This document shows positions 1-11,753 of a DNA stretch of 64,000 nucleotides, piece after piece; within the stretch, counting starts at the first letter, position 1, and every line of letters starts with the position of its first letter. The stretch is from positions 19,610,589-19,674,588 of the forward strand of contig OZ038320.1 in assembly GCA_964035795.1 (NCBI GenBank), read 5' to 3'. The translations under genes and the position numbers were made by a program. The notes below the pieces were generated by a model that did no database searches, had not been told where the DNA came from, and was given only the letters and a program-made list of their open reading frames with translations. The DNA comes from Pterobdella sp. o SKG-2022 (lineage: Eukaryota; Annelida; Clitellata; Hirudinida; Piscicolidae).

Positions 1-395
1 TCGTAGGAAAGTTTTGAAGGTGATAAAACAATGATAATTTTTTTCGAGTTAAATTATATGAAAATATAATTTATTAATATTCAGTTTTGATCATTGAATT
101 TTTGATTAGCTTTTTGAAAATAAATCGAGCAAATGAAATAAATTCCCAATTCAGTCAATCGTAGGTTATTCCGATGACATTTGAGTGTTAAACAATGAAA
201 AATTTTTAAATTGGAGATCATAATGTGGTTAGAGTGTTGAATCCATATTTCAAATTAAAGTAACTTATACCAAAATCATTAAAACCTGAACGTTTTTATT
301 AAAAAATAGAAGTTATTTTCAAAGTGTCGTTTTTTCAAGTGCATACATTTTTGAAAATTTAAACATGTAACAAAAAACATGGCACTTTTTAATGA
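1..395. other. AT-rich stretch, no gene seen
   Basis: Only short open frames and A/T runs are visible. I see no repeat, RNA gene or recognisable coding sequence here. Confidence 0.5.
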
Positions 396-669
396 AACTA
401 TTCAGTCGTTAGTGATTTACATATGTATCCCATCGCCTCGACAAAACCATTGAAACATGAAGATAGTTGTAAAAATTGGATGAAACATTCAATTCCAAAC
501 TGGAATTTTCAAAATATTCCGCATACCTTATCATTGTATGAAAACGCAAGAAAATACAAAAATGGCTTATTTGATTCAAAACCCATCGCAGATGAGGTTT
601 TTTGCAGAAACTGATAAATTTGATATGAAAGAGACTAGACTTAAAGAAATTTTTAAAAAAAGAATTTAA
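396..669 (+). pseudogene. unidentified coding-like patch with one frameshift
   Basis: An open frame runs from 396 to a TGA at 612-614. It holds the peptide stretches SVVSDLHMYPIASTKPLKHE and SLYENARKYKNGLFDSKPIA, with a balanced residue mix unlike the poly-K/N/F/I of its surroundings. At the run of six T near 598-603 the frame shifts by one base. It then continues as AETDKFDMKETRLKEIFKKR up to a TAA at 667-669. With one T fewer the two parts would be a single frame of about 90 codons. This may be a decayed gene, an exon with a sequencing error in a homopolymer, or chance. I do not recognise a family, and no neighbour helps. Confidence 0.25.
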
Positions 670-3600
670 TGTTAATGTTTTCCAACATAGTTTAACATTA
701 TCAATAATAACATAAAAAGATGAGCAAACAGAAATGTTTGCGATAAAAAATCACTTATATTCTTTGAGTTGATGTGTATCAAGAAGTTTATTAATCTTCT
801 ACAAGTGTTACAACGAGCTAGAAGAACACTAATGTTGATCAACATTGTGGCAGCATATAGTATTTCTGAATTTTCAAAATAAAATTTGGTAAAGATTTCA
901 ATCTCTACGTTAAGTAGTAATTGCTCTATCAGTTGAGGACAAAAGAAATATTGCATCAGGGGTTAAGATTCGGTGGGACTTTTTGTTAAATCAAGGTTGA
1001 ACTGAATGGGCTTTGGGTGGTATCTTTTTCAGTGGACTCAATCAGGGGAAATGCCACAAAAACAACTTTACTCAAATGGTTTTAGAATTTATTTCAAGAT
1101 TAAAATTTGATATCTTTAGATGCTTTTCTATAATGGAAACTTGAAAAATTATAATAAAAAAAAAAAAAAATAAACCTGTGACACGGCATTATAAGTTTGT
1201 AATCCTCTTGAGCTTTCTACATCTATTATTTTTATTATTTTGTTTTGGTTATTTTATTTTTTTATTTTGATTATTTTATTTGATCATACTGTTTATTCTA
1301 ATATTATTATTCATTCTTTGAAAATCAACTAGTAAGTGTTTTATATTTCTTTTTATAAAGTTTTGTGTTTTTTCATTTAGAATTCAATGTACATTTATGA
1401 TTACTTTCACTCAAACTAAAAATTCATTTTCTACAATATTTTTTTTTTCTATAAATTGTATTAAACCTGTTACTTTATTTTATCATGACTACCATAATTG
1501 CCATTCCCTACTACCACAACCATGCTAACTCCGCATCAGTATAAACACTTAAATGCCTTTTCTTTATGATTTTGAATTTCAACGTTTTTCATTAAAAAAA
1601 TGTAAAAAAGTCTTGAAAATATAAATTTTAAAACATACTTTAACTTACGAAGCTTCAAAAAACATAATGAATTTGATATTTTTGCTGATATCTAAAAATA
1701 AAATGAATTAATCGCCTTATTAGTTTTATTGCAATAACAGAGTAAAAATGTTGATGAAAAACAATTTCGTTTTGAGACATAGTTCAATTTTACATTTTTC
1801 TTACTTTTGAATAGATTTTAAATGAAACTAGTCGTTCATTTTTATGTTTAGTTTCATTAAACTACTTTCAAAAATGAAAAATAAGTTATCACTATGGAAA
1901 AAATGATCGGAACTAGCCACAAAGAAAAATTAAAAATGCATTAGAAAACTTTCAATTAATTTCTTAATCACAACATGATTAAACACATTTTTATTCAAAT
2001 ATATTTAAAATAAGAAGGTGTTGAAGGTGAATGACATCCAGTGGCGACATTGAATGAATTATTATATAACTGATGTGCGCCATATGGGAGCGTATTAAAC
2101 ACACACTCCATCGTATTCTATTCATCTATATATAATTCATCATACAGTAATCGACTTAATAGCAATAATGATTTTCTTAAGTTTTATTAGGTATTTTTAT
2201 TCAAAATGAAGTTTACAGCTAAATTTCATTTGATAGAAGTTATGGTTGGTGTGGGTTCTATAGTAGAGTTATATGGATGTTTGTGGAGATGTGATGAGCG
2301 CGAGTAGCATGAGGTAGGGTGTCAAGTACGGTGTGGAGAAAAAGAGTTTATGCGGATGTGATTCACAAAAAATAATGAGATTTATAATTTCATTTAATTG
2401 ATTATTAAACAAATTGGTGTGAAAATGCTTGAAGTTAAAATACACTTAGGTGAAAAAATTCTGACAGGAATAAGTTTATTTTAAGGCCACAATTCAACTG
2501 AGAAATAAAAAAAAGCAAGATAAAGCTGAGTGAAAAAAAAAAAAATGACAAAAGAAAAAATTTTATTTTAAAATTTCAATGAAGGAATGATCAAAGAATC
2601 GAGGTATGAGTAAAGGATAAACAAACGAGTATTCTGTTAATTTTGGTGAACAATTATTTTAGCATTTATGAAATCATTCTATAGGTCAAAAATAATTGAA
2701 TACGAAAGAATTACGAAATATTGTGGAAATAATAAGAACAAAATTATGAAACTATAAATAATGAAAAAAGCTATTAAGCAAATAATTTTATCCCTATAAA
2801 TGCAAAAAGTAAAAACACACTTTAAGAACTTTAAATAAGATATACTAGAAAAGATTTTCATTAAAAGAGACATTCTAATTGTTCTAGTCATATACTCAAT
2901 TGAAACCTCGGCATGAATCTCAATCCCGATTTTTGACATTTTATAAAGGTCTGGTACTAAGACGGCGGGGCTTGTTTGAAATATCGAAACCATGCACTTG
3001 GTCTTCATAGTAAAAGAAAGTGTTAAAAGCATTGTTTTTTATGTTTTTGTTTCTCTCAATATTTATGAAATTGAATACAAAGAAAGACATTGATTTATCT
3101 CTCCAAGAAACAACGACGCATGATAAAGTAGTGTAACACTGAAGTAAAAAAGCAAAGATGAAGAATAACATAAAGTTGATGCTATAGATTACCGAGTCGT
3201 GACTGGCAATCTGAATAGGTTTGTACCCGTTTATTTATGACTCCAATGTTTTGTGGAGGTCTAGAAAAACTCGAATCGGCGTCGCTTCCTCCGACGGAAG
3301 GAAGAGTTAGTATGGGTGATGGAGGAGAAGCTAGCTTGGAGAATGTAGGAAGAGGGAGACTGGTGTGTGAGAAGGTGAGAGGAAAAATGGTAAAGAAGAT
3401 CATAAAAAACGTGTTTATAGAGTTTATCATAAAATAAATTTTTAATAATGTTATCTCGAAAAATGATCAGTTTCCAAATACCATGCATGTATTAAAAATT
3501 AATATTTCATTTGCTCGTTTTTTTAGTACAATCAAAGTGAAACTAATTTCAATAGGAATTAAATATTGTTTCGTATATAATGTATCTTTCATTCATTTTT

Positions 3601-5649
3601 ATCAAAAAAATAATATTATTAAAAATGTATTTATGTATCTAAAAATTTAATTTAATTCTTTTAACTGCTTAGAAACAAATAAATAAAAGTTAATTTTCAA
3701 ATTTTTTATTTTTAATTCATTTCTATATAAACAATATCATTAAAAAATTTCTCACAATTGAAATCAGCTCGCATCATTACATATCAAAGAACCTCAATTA
3801 CATATATAATTAACAAGGCGTTCAACAATTTCCAGCCCATTGTATAGTCTTATTTTTTATTCTAAAATTTATTACCTTCATGTTGAGCATATTATTTATT
3901 TTTATATTGTTTTTAGTATATATATATTCTCTTATTTTTTAGTATGAAATTGTTTTACATTGTTTATTAGAATTATTATTTTCACTAGTTACTATTCCAA
4001 CGTTTTTTAATGCTGTTTTATTGTATTTCGTTTAGGTATATTTGTAAATTAATTCAAATAATATATTTAATTCATTGATTCATGATCCTTTTTGGTAAGT
4101 TATGAAAATGTTGATAGAAATATATGACTGTTTATGATGTGTTAGTTTATTGAGTGCCATAGCATTTGTAATATATTTTAAGCTATTTTTAAACCATAAA
4201 TAACGTGAACTAATTCATGTTTTACAAATGATTGTTTCGCATTCAGTCAATTTTCACAAAAAAATTCATTAATTATTTTTATCAAGGTAATTAGAGAAGT
4301 CAATTTGAGTTTAGCAAAACTAATTATTTCAGAAAATATTGAACGAGCTCTGCTAGTCACGAAAAAAAATTTACTTAATTTGTCTTGAAACATCTTTTAT
4401 AGTGAAAAAAATAAAAAAGATAACGAATATAATTTTATGAAAACTAGTACAAATATTAACTATAAAAATGTGGCTACTTAGCAAAGCATAAAATATCAAA
4501 CTTGTAATATTCAATTTTTGTATTTTTGACAGTAATAAATCTATCTCCTAGTATAATCCTTTATTACTTTTTACTCTACACCTATATTGTTTGTTATATT
4601 TTGTGAAACTGTGTTTACTAGCACGTGTTATTATTGGGGTTGTAAATAAACATGAAATTCATCATACTAATAACAGAAGATTTGGTCGCTATTATATCTT
4701 ATCACGTCCAATTCTATTTCAGGGATTCATTAAATGCATTTCAAAAGATTGCAGGTCATAAAACGCACATTCTTCAAATTATATTTTCCAACTTCTTTAA
4801 AATTTCTTAAATTTATAACTTTAAAAATATCATCGTGAAAAATTATTTAATATTAGTTAAGCAACTTCAAATTTCACAACAACACAGTGACTATTTCTTG
4901 CGATGAAAACCTCAAAAATAGGGGCTTGATGTGCAAAACCTGTTGTGGAATATGGTTATAAATATGCCTTCTTAAGCTTTTTTTTGATCATTCTGTTGCA
5001 CGTCTAGCATTATTCTTGCCTAGCCACAAATTAAAACTACAATTTTTTTTTTACATTTGCTTTCTTCATGTTTAAAATTTTTAAACAAAAAAACAGTGAA
5101 ATTATTAAAAAAATCAAAGAATTGGTAGTTTTGTTTAAAATTTATTTTACAAAAATTGTATAATTAAAAGGGTAAAAATTTTTTCCATTCAACATATTTA
5201 TCAACAAAAGAAAAAAATTTAAATAAAATATTAATTTGAAGATTTTATGCAATTCACAAAAAATTTTAACATACAGTTACCATCAGGAAATGAGTTTTTC
5301 TCATAAAAATAAAATCTAAATTGTTTTTTAAAATATACAACAAATTTAAAAAAAAGAACAGGATTTAGAAACAAAAAAAACTACATGATTTTTATATATT
5401 GTTTAGGTATTTTCAATTTTGAATGAAAAAGCAATGGTTCAAGTTGAAAGCTTCTCACAATTAATCATGACAGAAATTTTTTTGAAATCTGCCATAGAAA
5501 TTAGGCATCTCATCAAACTTTTGAAAAAATTTACATTATTCAAGTTCAGCAAACAACAACAAAATAAATTAACTATGTTATCAAACTTGAAAAATAAATC
5601 TAAACTTGTGTTAAATTGCAAAGCCTTCTGTTTGACATAGTGACAATAT
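670..5649. other. AT-rich stretch, no supported gene
   Basis: Mostly A/T runs. A GC-richer island at about 2,240-2,340 and another at 3,190-3,400 have open frames on both strands. The minus strand at 2,830-3,310 has several short protein-like frames (for example DISNKPRRL and RPPQNIGVINKRV) that do not join in phase. A splice-site pair on the minus strand at 1,649-1,691 encloses 43 bases. None of these reaches the level of a gene call. Confidence 0.4.
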
Positions 5650-5715
5650 AACACGGCAGAGCTAGATTTTATCTGTCGCCATGTGGGTTCGATTCCGACC
5701 TTCGCACGATGTTCG
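5650..5715 (+). repeat. degenerate tRNA-derived SINE head
   Basis: The segment contains an intact RNA polymerase III B-box (GGTTCGATTCC, 5,686-5,696), but the A-box region is eroded and no cloverleaf can be drawn. The other SINE heads in the window share the same B-box core. It is most likely an old, truncated SINE copy. A tRNA pseudogene is the alternative. Confidence 0.4.
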
Positions 5716-7600
5716 ATTTCTATGCAATAACGATGTATATTGTGAAAATGTTCTCAATTTATCTAATTAAATTTTCTTTAATGTGCAACGTAGAAAAAAG
5801 CAAGGTACTTTTAGCTCTCTTGTTTGGAATGCCTATAGTTGTTTCAACTTAACGTTAAATACCCTATGAACATATTATTATCAATTGTTTAATGAAAGTG
5901 TTAGCAAAACAATTATAGAGCATTTAAGCTTAAAATTAATCACATCTTGGAAAATTATTAATATTTCTGTAAATTATCATTTTCAGCAGATCATTGATAT
6001 ATCAAAAAGGTCTTCAACTTTTTAGAGGCATTTATATGTTCTTGTGCATAATATTCAACAATTTTAGTACATTTATTAAGCAAAAAACAGCTTAAAAACA
6101 AGTTATCGTAAATTATAGCTGTTTCTTGCTCAATAAATGTTTTAAAACTCATTCACAAATCGACATAAAAAAATTGTTGAAAAGAATCTTTTTAAAATTT
6201 TTACTCAGTTTATCTTCAATTTAAGCTTTAAGTTTTTGAAATCAAACCAAAAACTTAAGTTAATGCATATGTATTTATAGGTGAAAATCTTAATGAGACT
6301 TTTTATCTTAAGGTCTCATATTTCAAAGATTATATTTATATTTTTTTCTATTGAAAATAATACTAGTTTTTTTCTCACAAAAGATTTTTTAATAATTTTT
6401 CAAAATGATGTCTTTCAAAAGTGAACAAAAATGAATTTATCAAAAAATGATCTAGCAACTAAACCAACATGGGTACATGGAACGATGAGACAATGAAGGC
6501 ATAAATGATCAAAAAACATAAAAAGAATTTAATGAAAGATGACTGATAACACGCATGATTAGGTTCATTGGATTTATTTCATTTATATGCTTTATTTTGA
6601 TAGCGAACTTCATTGATCACTGAAGTCTTTTCAGTGAAGACTAGATTGCGTAATGTTTTGCCAATTTGTTGTGTGATTTTTATTGTAAGAAATTGTATAC
6701 ACTTTTTCCAGTTGTTGATTTTTTTAATGAATAATTTTTCTATTTTTGGAACTTGAGAACAATTTATTTAACAGTTCTGTTTATTTCAGGAAAGCATTTT
6801 TTGTCTTATGCAGAATGGAACTATTAAAGATAATTGCGGCTTTTATTTGTAGTAAAAAACCGGTGTTATTGTTACTTTTTAGAGATATCCTATCGTACTT
6901 ATAGACAATAACCAACAATTTTTGACGTCAATTCATGAGAAAATTTTAGTACATTGTTTAAGCAAAATCAGTTAGAATTTTCGGTAAGTATAGCCTTACT
7001 ATAATACGTTAGCATGTTAACGTATAAATCGACGTTGAAAACTGCTGAATACAGTATGATAGTTCCATAACCTAGAAAAATTATGTTAAAACTGTTTTTT
7101 TTTAATGGATAGAATTCAGAAAAGTTAAATTTGAAGTTTAATTATTGAAATATGTTGATAAAGATCATGATAAGGATAAACTTATCTAAAATTAAAGCCA
7201 CTCTGCAAACTTAATTGCATTTTTAATTTAACTTATAAATCAAGAAACTTTCAAGCTTATAAAAGTTTATATAAATTCCTGCTATTCTATCAAAAATTAA
7301 TAAACTCTTTGTTTATTTTCTTCCTATTTATTTAACTTTAAAAATTTAATTGAACTTTACTCATATTATAATAATATTTTTTAAAATGAAGTTTTTTTAT
7401 TACTTTTGGAAGATTCAATTCCAATTCACGAAAACTTTTTTCAAACAATTATTTCGATGAAAATAAGGTTGTGTTTTCAAAATCATTTATCATAATTTTA
7501 ATCTCTGAAAAATATTTATAAAAACGCATATTTATAAAACCATTGAGTTAACACATATTTTTGTCAAATTTAGCATTCTAAAAATTAATATAATTTAATT
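5716..7600. other. AT-rich stretch with one diverged repeat pair
   Basis: No gene is seen. Blocks at about 6,035-6,130 and 6,890-7,000 resemble each other: both contain a TTTTTAGAG-like start, a CAACAATTTT motif, then AATTTTAGTACATT followed by AAGCAAAA. They look like two old copies of one dispersed repeat. Confidence 0.35.
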
Positions 7601-7800
7601 TCAAAATTATTTACATAATTTTGACACTGAGCTTTTCTACTTGGATGGCTCTAATTAATTTAAAACTAGATGCAGTTGCGGCAGAAGTTTAATGACATAC
7701 GTACGAGGCTTTTCGCCATAATAACTTGCATTTGATACTTTTGAGTCACCTTTTGCCGCAGCCAATATACTTTGTGGTCCGAATTTTTATAAGTGCTCAT
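7601..7800 (-). other. GC-elevated orphan patch, coding-like on minus strand
   Basis: The G+C content rises sharply here. On the minus strand a frame of about 44 codons ends at the TAA at 7,655-7,657. It includes SILAAAKGDSKVSNASYYGE and KPRTYVIKLLPQ. A second frame, IRAIQVEKLSVKIM, follows after a shift. The plus strand also has a shorter open frame over the same bases. There is no clear splice acceptor, and stops flank the frame. This may be a fossil of a transposon or gene, or a non-coding element. I cannot assign a family. Confidence 0.25.
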
Positions 7801-7890
7801 CACACAATTTGAATAAGCTTAGCTTATAAAACTAAAATTTTGAAAAATTTTTTAAATAATTTTTCGAAAAAAAGAGAATTGGTTGTGAAT

Positions 7891-8046
7891 TGACCCCTAT
7901 AGCTCAATGGTTAAGCATTAGACTTATTATCTAAAAGTTACCGGGTTCGATCCCGCGTGGGTCAGCAATTAGCACACTGTTCCACAGTGTGTTTTCGCAG
8001 GAAAAGGGCTTTATAAATACCGCATTACATTGCATTACATTACATT
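7891..8046 (+). repeat. tRNA-derived SINE, best preserved copy
   Basis: The head (7,891-7,964) is tRNA-like. A 6 bp acceptor stem pairs TGACCC with GGGTCA. The A-box TAGCTCAATGG begins at 7,900, the anticodon stem TTAGA/TCTAA is perfect, and the B-box is GGTTCGATCC (7,944-7,953). The T-arm is mispaired, and base 37 of the anticodon loop is T instead of a purine, so a working tRNA is unlikely. A short hairpin (CACTGT/ACAGTG) follows. The copy then ends with GGCTTTATAAATACCGC and a CATTACATTGCATTACATT-type tail. Short repeat tails of this kind are typical of SINEs moved by L2/CR1-clade LINEs. Other heads occur at 11.7 and 17.75 kb. Confidence 0.75.
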
Positions 8047-11000
8047 TGAAAACTGAAATTTTAATGATTAAGTTGAATGAAATTGAAATAAAATCGAAGT
8101 TTTAGTGATTTCTTAAAAATTTATAAAAATATTTTAGTTCAAAAGTTGAAAATTTGATTATTTAAATTTGAATAATTTCCAAAAATTTGATTTAGCTATT
8201 AGCTGCATTAATGTAGAATTTGTAAAATTATTTCTGCTAAAAGTTTCATTATTTTTAGGCTAAAATTTTTCGATGACGATCTTTGGTCATTTAGAAATTT
8301 TTGATTCTGCATCCAACAAATAAAAAAAATACTATGCCGGACATTTTTGTTTTTCCTGTTGAAGATTCAAGGTGATCTAAATTGATTAAATTTATGCAAG
8401 CTATTCATGTGCTTATAATATCCAAGTTCTTTGGGTAGATACGACGGTATTTCGCTCCATTTTTCAATGGTTATCACTAACATTTTTAAGAATGTCTTTT
8501 TTTCTATACCTGAACTTTCAAATTTGCTTGCATGTTATTAATAATCTTTTTTATTTATATGGCTTTAATTTTTCTAAGTGGTTTTTGTAGAAATGTCTAT
8601 ACTATATTTTTAAATTCCTGAATTTTTCAGTGTTTTTTGAGTAGATAACTAATGTAATGGTTTTCGAAAAAAGACCCGGTATTGTCAATTTTTGAATACT
8701 TTAACTAGTGACTCTAAGTCTTCAAAAAAAATCTTTTTGAAATTTGCCATTATTTTTTTCATACACACTAAACTTCAAATAACCTGATTGGGCTGCCAGT
8801 CTTTCAACCCTACATCGACGCTTTACTTTTTAAAAGTATATATTGCTCGGCGTTACATTTTTTTTTGTACTTAATCACAGAATCATTCCAAATGAATGAT
8901 GAACTAAGAAAACATATTTTCAGTTTCTTTTAAACGCTCCAAGGCATAGTCTGATTTTGAATAGTTCGTCTAGAAAAGGCTTTTTGAAGACTGTCAAATT
9001 GCTATTCATATGAATGTTTGACAAAAACCATCTACACCTATTCAAAAACATTAGAAAAAATTTGATGGGCTGTTGAAACATGGTTTTTAATTCCAATGGT
9101 CTGTAACCAGGGAGGTTTTGATGTCTCTATAAATATCTATTACTGAAAAAATTGCTAATTTAGCTAGATTGGTAGAAAGTGAAATCTTAATTGATTAATA
9201 AAAATATAAATTAGCTTTGTTATTTATGTTTTTTTAAAAAATTTTTAAATTAAGATAAGAAGAGAAAGAGTCGGAACATCTAACTCCCTCATTTTTCCAA
9301 TAAAACCCTACTTTTTGTGAATTTTTTTGCTGTAGACTCTTAGGAATATTCATTATCCTACTTTGAATATTGTAAAGCTTCTTCTTTCAAAGCATGAATA
9401 AAGTAAAATAATTTTCATATTGCACGTACTTTTAAGAGTTAAAATTAAATAATTGATTAAATAAAGTGACAATTTTTTTACAAAACATATAAAAAATAAT
9501 AAACGCAAAAATTTGAATATTTTAAATATCCATTCAATTAATTAATGAAATTCAAAACTTCAACTAACAATTAGATATTCAATCAATAAAGTTAATTTAG
9601 ACATTCAGCCTTAAAACAAAAGCTTCTAAATACATATAAGACTGAAATGAAAAAACTCGATCAAAAAGCGTACAAAATCGACACAAAAACATACCATAGA
9701 AATGTGACTTTTCATTGCCAGAACAACAAACTCTTATGCTGAGTTTAAGGTTTTTATGATGGCAAGACCCGTGTTTCTTATTGTTTATTCCTGTCTTTGT
9801 TCCCGTCGAAGTGGCTGTGTATTGATAAGAATTACTTTGTTTTAAGACATATGTAGTTTGTAAGTGTTTTTACTTATAACAATTCATTAATATGTATGTA
9901 AAGCTTCGAATAGCTTCGATATAATTGATTTTTGTTAAAGATTTATTAAAGTTGATGTTGTTACAGATTTGATGCAAAAATCCCATTTTTGTGATCTAAA
10001 TTATTTTAAAGGCTTGTTCATACTAGTTACTACATGTTTACTCTCCATATGGTCGACATCAATAAAAATAACAGTTGTTTTTAATTTTGACTTGTGTCAT
10101 CGATGTAACATGTTCTAGATGTTTAAACTATTCGAGTATTGTAAACTATATGTTGTTTTATCATTAAAATTTATAATTAAATTTATAATCAAATTCAAAA
10201 TGTTTTTGAAGAATTTTTGAATTATGTTCATGTAATTTATTACTTTCTAGTTTAAAAACATGTTGCTTTGATTGAAAAATGGAATTATTTAATTGAATTA
10301 GAAAGATAAGGTCTATTATATCACAATTATGAGTTTTTTAAAGTCAAATTTAGCTATGAAACTTATTTTGAAGTTAAAATTCTAAAAAAGCAAGATTACA
10401 ATATCTCTGAATTTTTCCTAATTGTGATTTTTTTTGAATAACTAACATGGAAATATTTCAAAAATATCCTTTTGAAGTAGTTATCTCCAATACATTTATT
10501 TTCGTCTAAAAAATCATTGAAAATATTATCGAAATTGCTTGCCAAAGGCTGCTAAAAAAATTAATTCTTGAATTTTTGCTTTAAAACAAGTGAACTCAAA
10601 TCGAAGCTTGAAAAATAAGAAGAGTTTCTAATTTATTTGTTTCCATTTAAACTCATAATATATTTTTTTAAGATTAATTTTGTTTTCAAATCATTTTATT
10701 TGGATTTATTTATTTCTCTTTTTTCTTCATTTAGTTTACAACTACCGTATTTCCTTATAATGACATCTTCTCTATAAAAATTACTAATCAAAAGTAATTA
10801 TATTTAAAACATTTGGAATTTCTTAATATAAAAAAACGACCAAAAGGTTCAATTTTTTGCCTTACTAAATGAATCGATCTTGATATTAAACCCTTCAAAT
10901 ATCTTCGAAGCATAAACTCAAGACCCAAAAACACCAAGGTTTCAATGATTTCAATGTTATTTTTACTTTCAAAATAATACTTGTGAATTAATTTTGGTAA

Positions 11001-11677
11001 TAATTCATTTTCCCTATTTTTCTTTCCACATTAATCACATTTACTATTGCAAGACTTAGAACTTTGTATCTCACACTACATTAACTTTTCCGCGCTAAAA
11101 ACCACGACTTCTTTTTTTTAGCAAAATATACTCTGAATAAAAAGATTAACTACACCTCAACTACAATTTTTAAATAACTATTTGAAAAAGTTTCATTATT
11201 AATCATGTGAAAAATTTAATCAACAGCAAAATGCCTCAAAAGAAGTATTACAAAAAGTTAAGGTGACTTATTTTTTGAAAGGAACAGTATTAGAGCATAA
11301 AGAATGTATTGAATAAATGATAGCAATTGGAAAGTAGCACTTTATAAGTTTTTGATTTGTGTTAAAATTAATTTTAAATTAATTATATATTTTAAATTAA
11401 TTGTAAAAATATTATTATTTGACTTTTTATAGCATACTTTTTATATGAATTGTGTCAAAAACACAAAATTGTAAGGGTATAGAAGACTTCAATGTATTCA
11501 GAGGGAGGACATCAACTTTGGGAAATGAAAGGATCCAGAAGGATAATAAAAAAAGAGGCGTGTGGAATGTTTAATTTTATAAAACTAGTTTTTATGTCTA
11601 CACAACTCCCACCACCTTATTGTTGCTTCATATATTTTTTTAGATTGACCATATTCGGGTTTCGTAGCTCAACAGAT
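8047..11677. other. AT-rich stretch, no gene seen
   Basis: No recognisable coding sequence, RNA gene or strong repeat. A short frame near 9,757 begins MMARPVFLIVYSC, but nothing supports it further. Confidence 0.45.
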
Positions 11678-11753
11678 GTCGGCCCACACAGGATCGAACC
11701 CGGTAGTTTTAGATAATTAGTCTAATGCTCTAACACTGAGCTATACAGGCCGC
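11678..11753 (-). repeat. tRNA-derived SINE head, different tail
   Basis: Read on the minus strand, the head starts GCGGCCTGTATAGCTCAG and has an intact D-stem (GCTC/GAGC). It carries the same anticodon-arm and B-box core (GGGTTCGATCCT) as the copy at 7,891 and ends GTGGGCCGAC. The sequence downstream of the head differs from the tail of that copy, so this is another subfamily or a truncated copy. The plus-strand frame crossing it (PHRIEPGSF) is simply SINE sequence read in translation. Confidence 0.65.

Noticed and set aside
1649..1691. Minus-strand 43-base segment with good splice sites
   Set aside because: Two frames are open and neither is distinctive. There are no partner exons.
4035..4094. 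Strong acceptor and GTAAGT donor enclosing 59 bases
   Set aside because: All three frames contain stops, so it is not a coding exon.
7891..7964. A functional tRNA-Ile (UAU)
   Set aside because: The cloverleaf is partly good, but the T-arm is mispaired, position 37 is T, and the copy shares its B-box region and the start of its tail with another SINE copy in the window.
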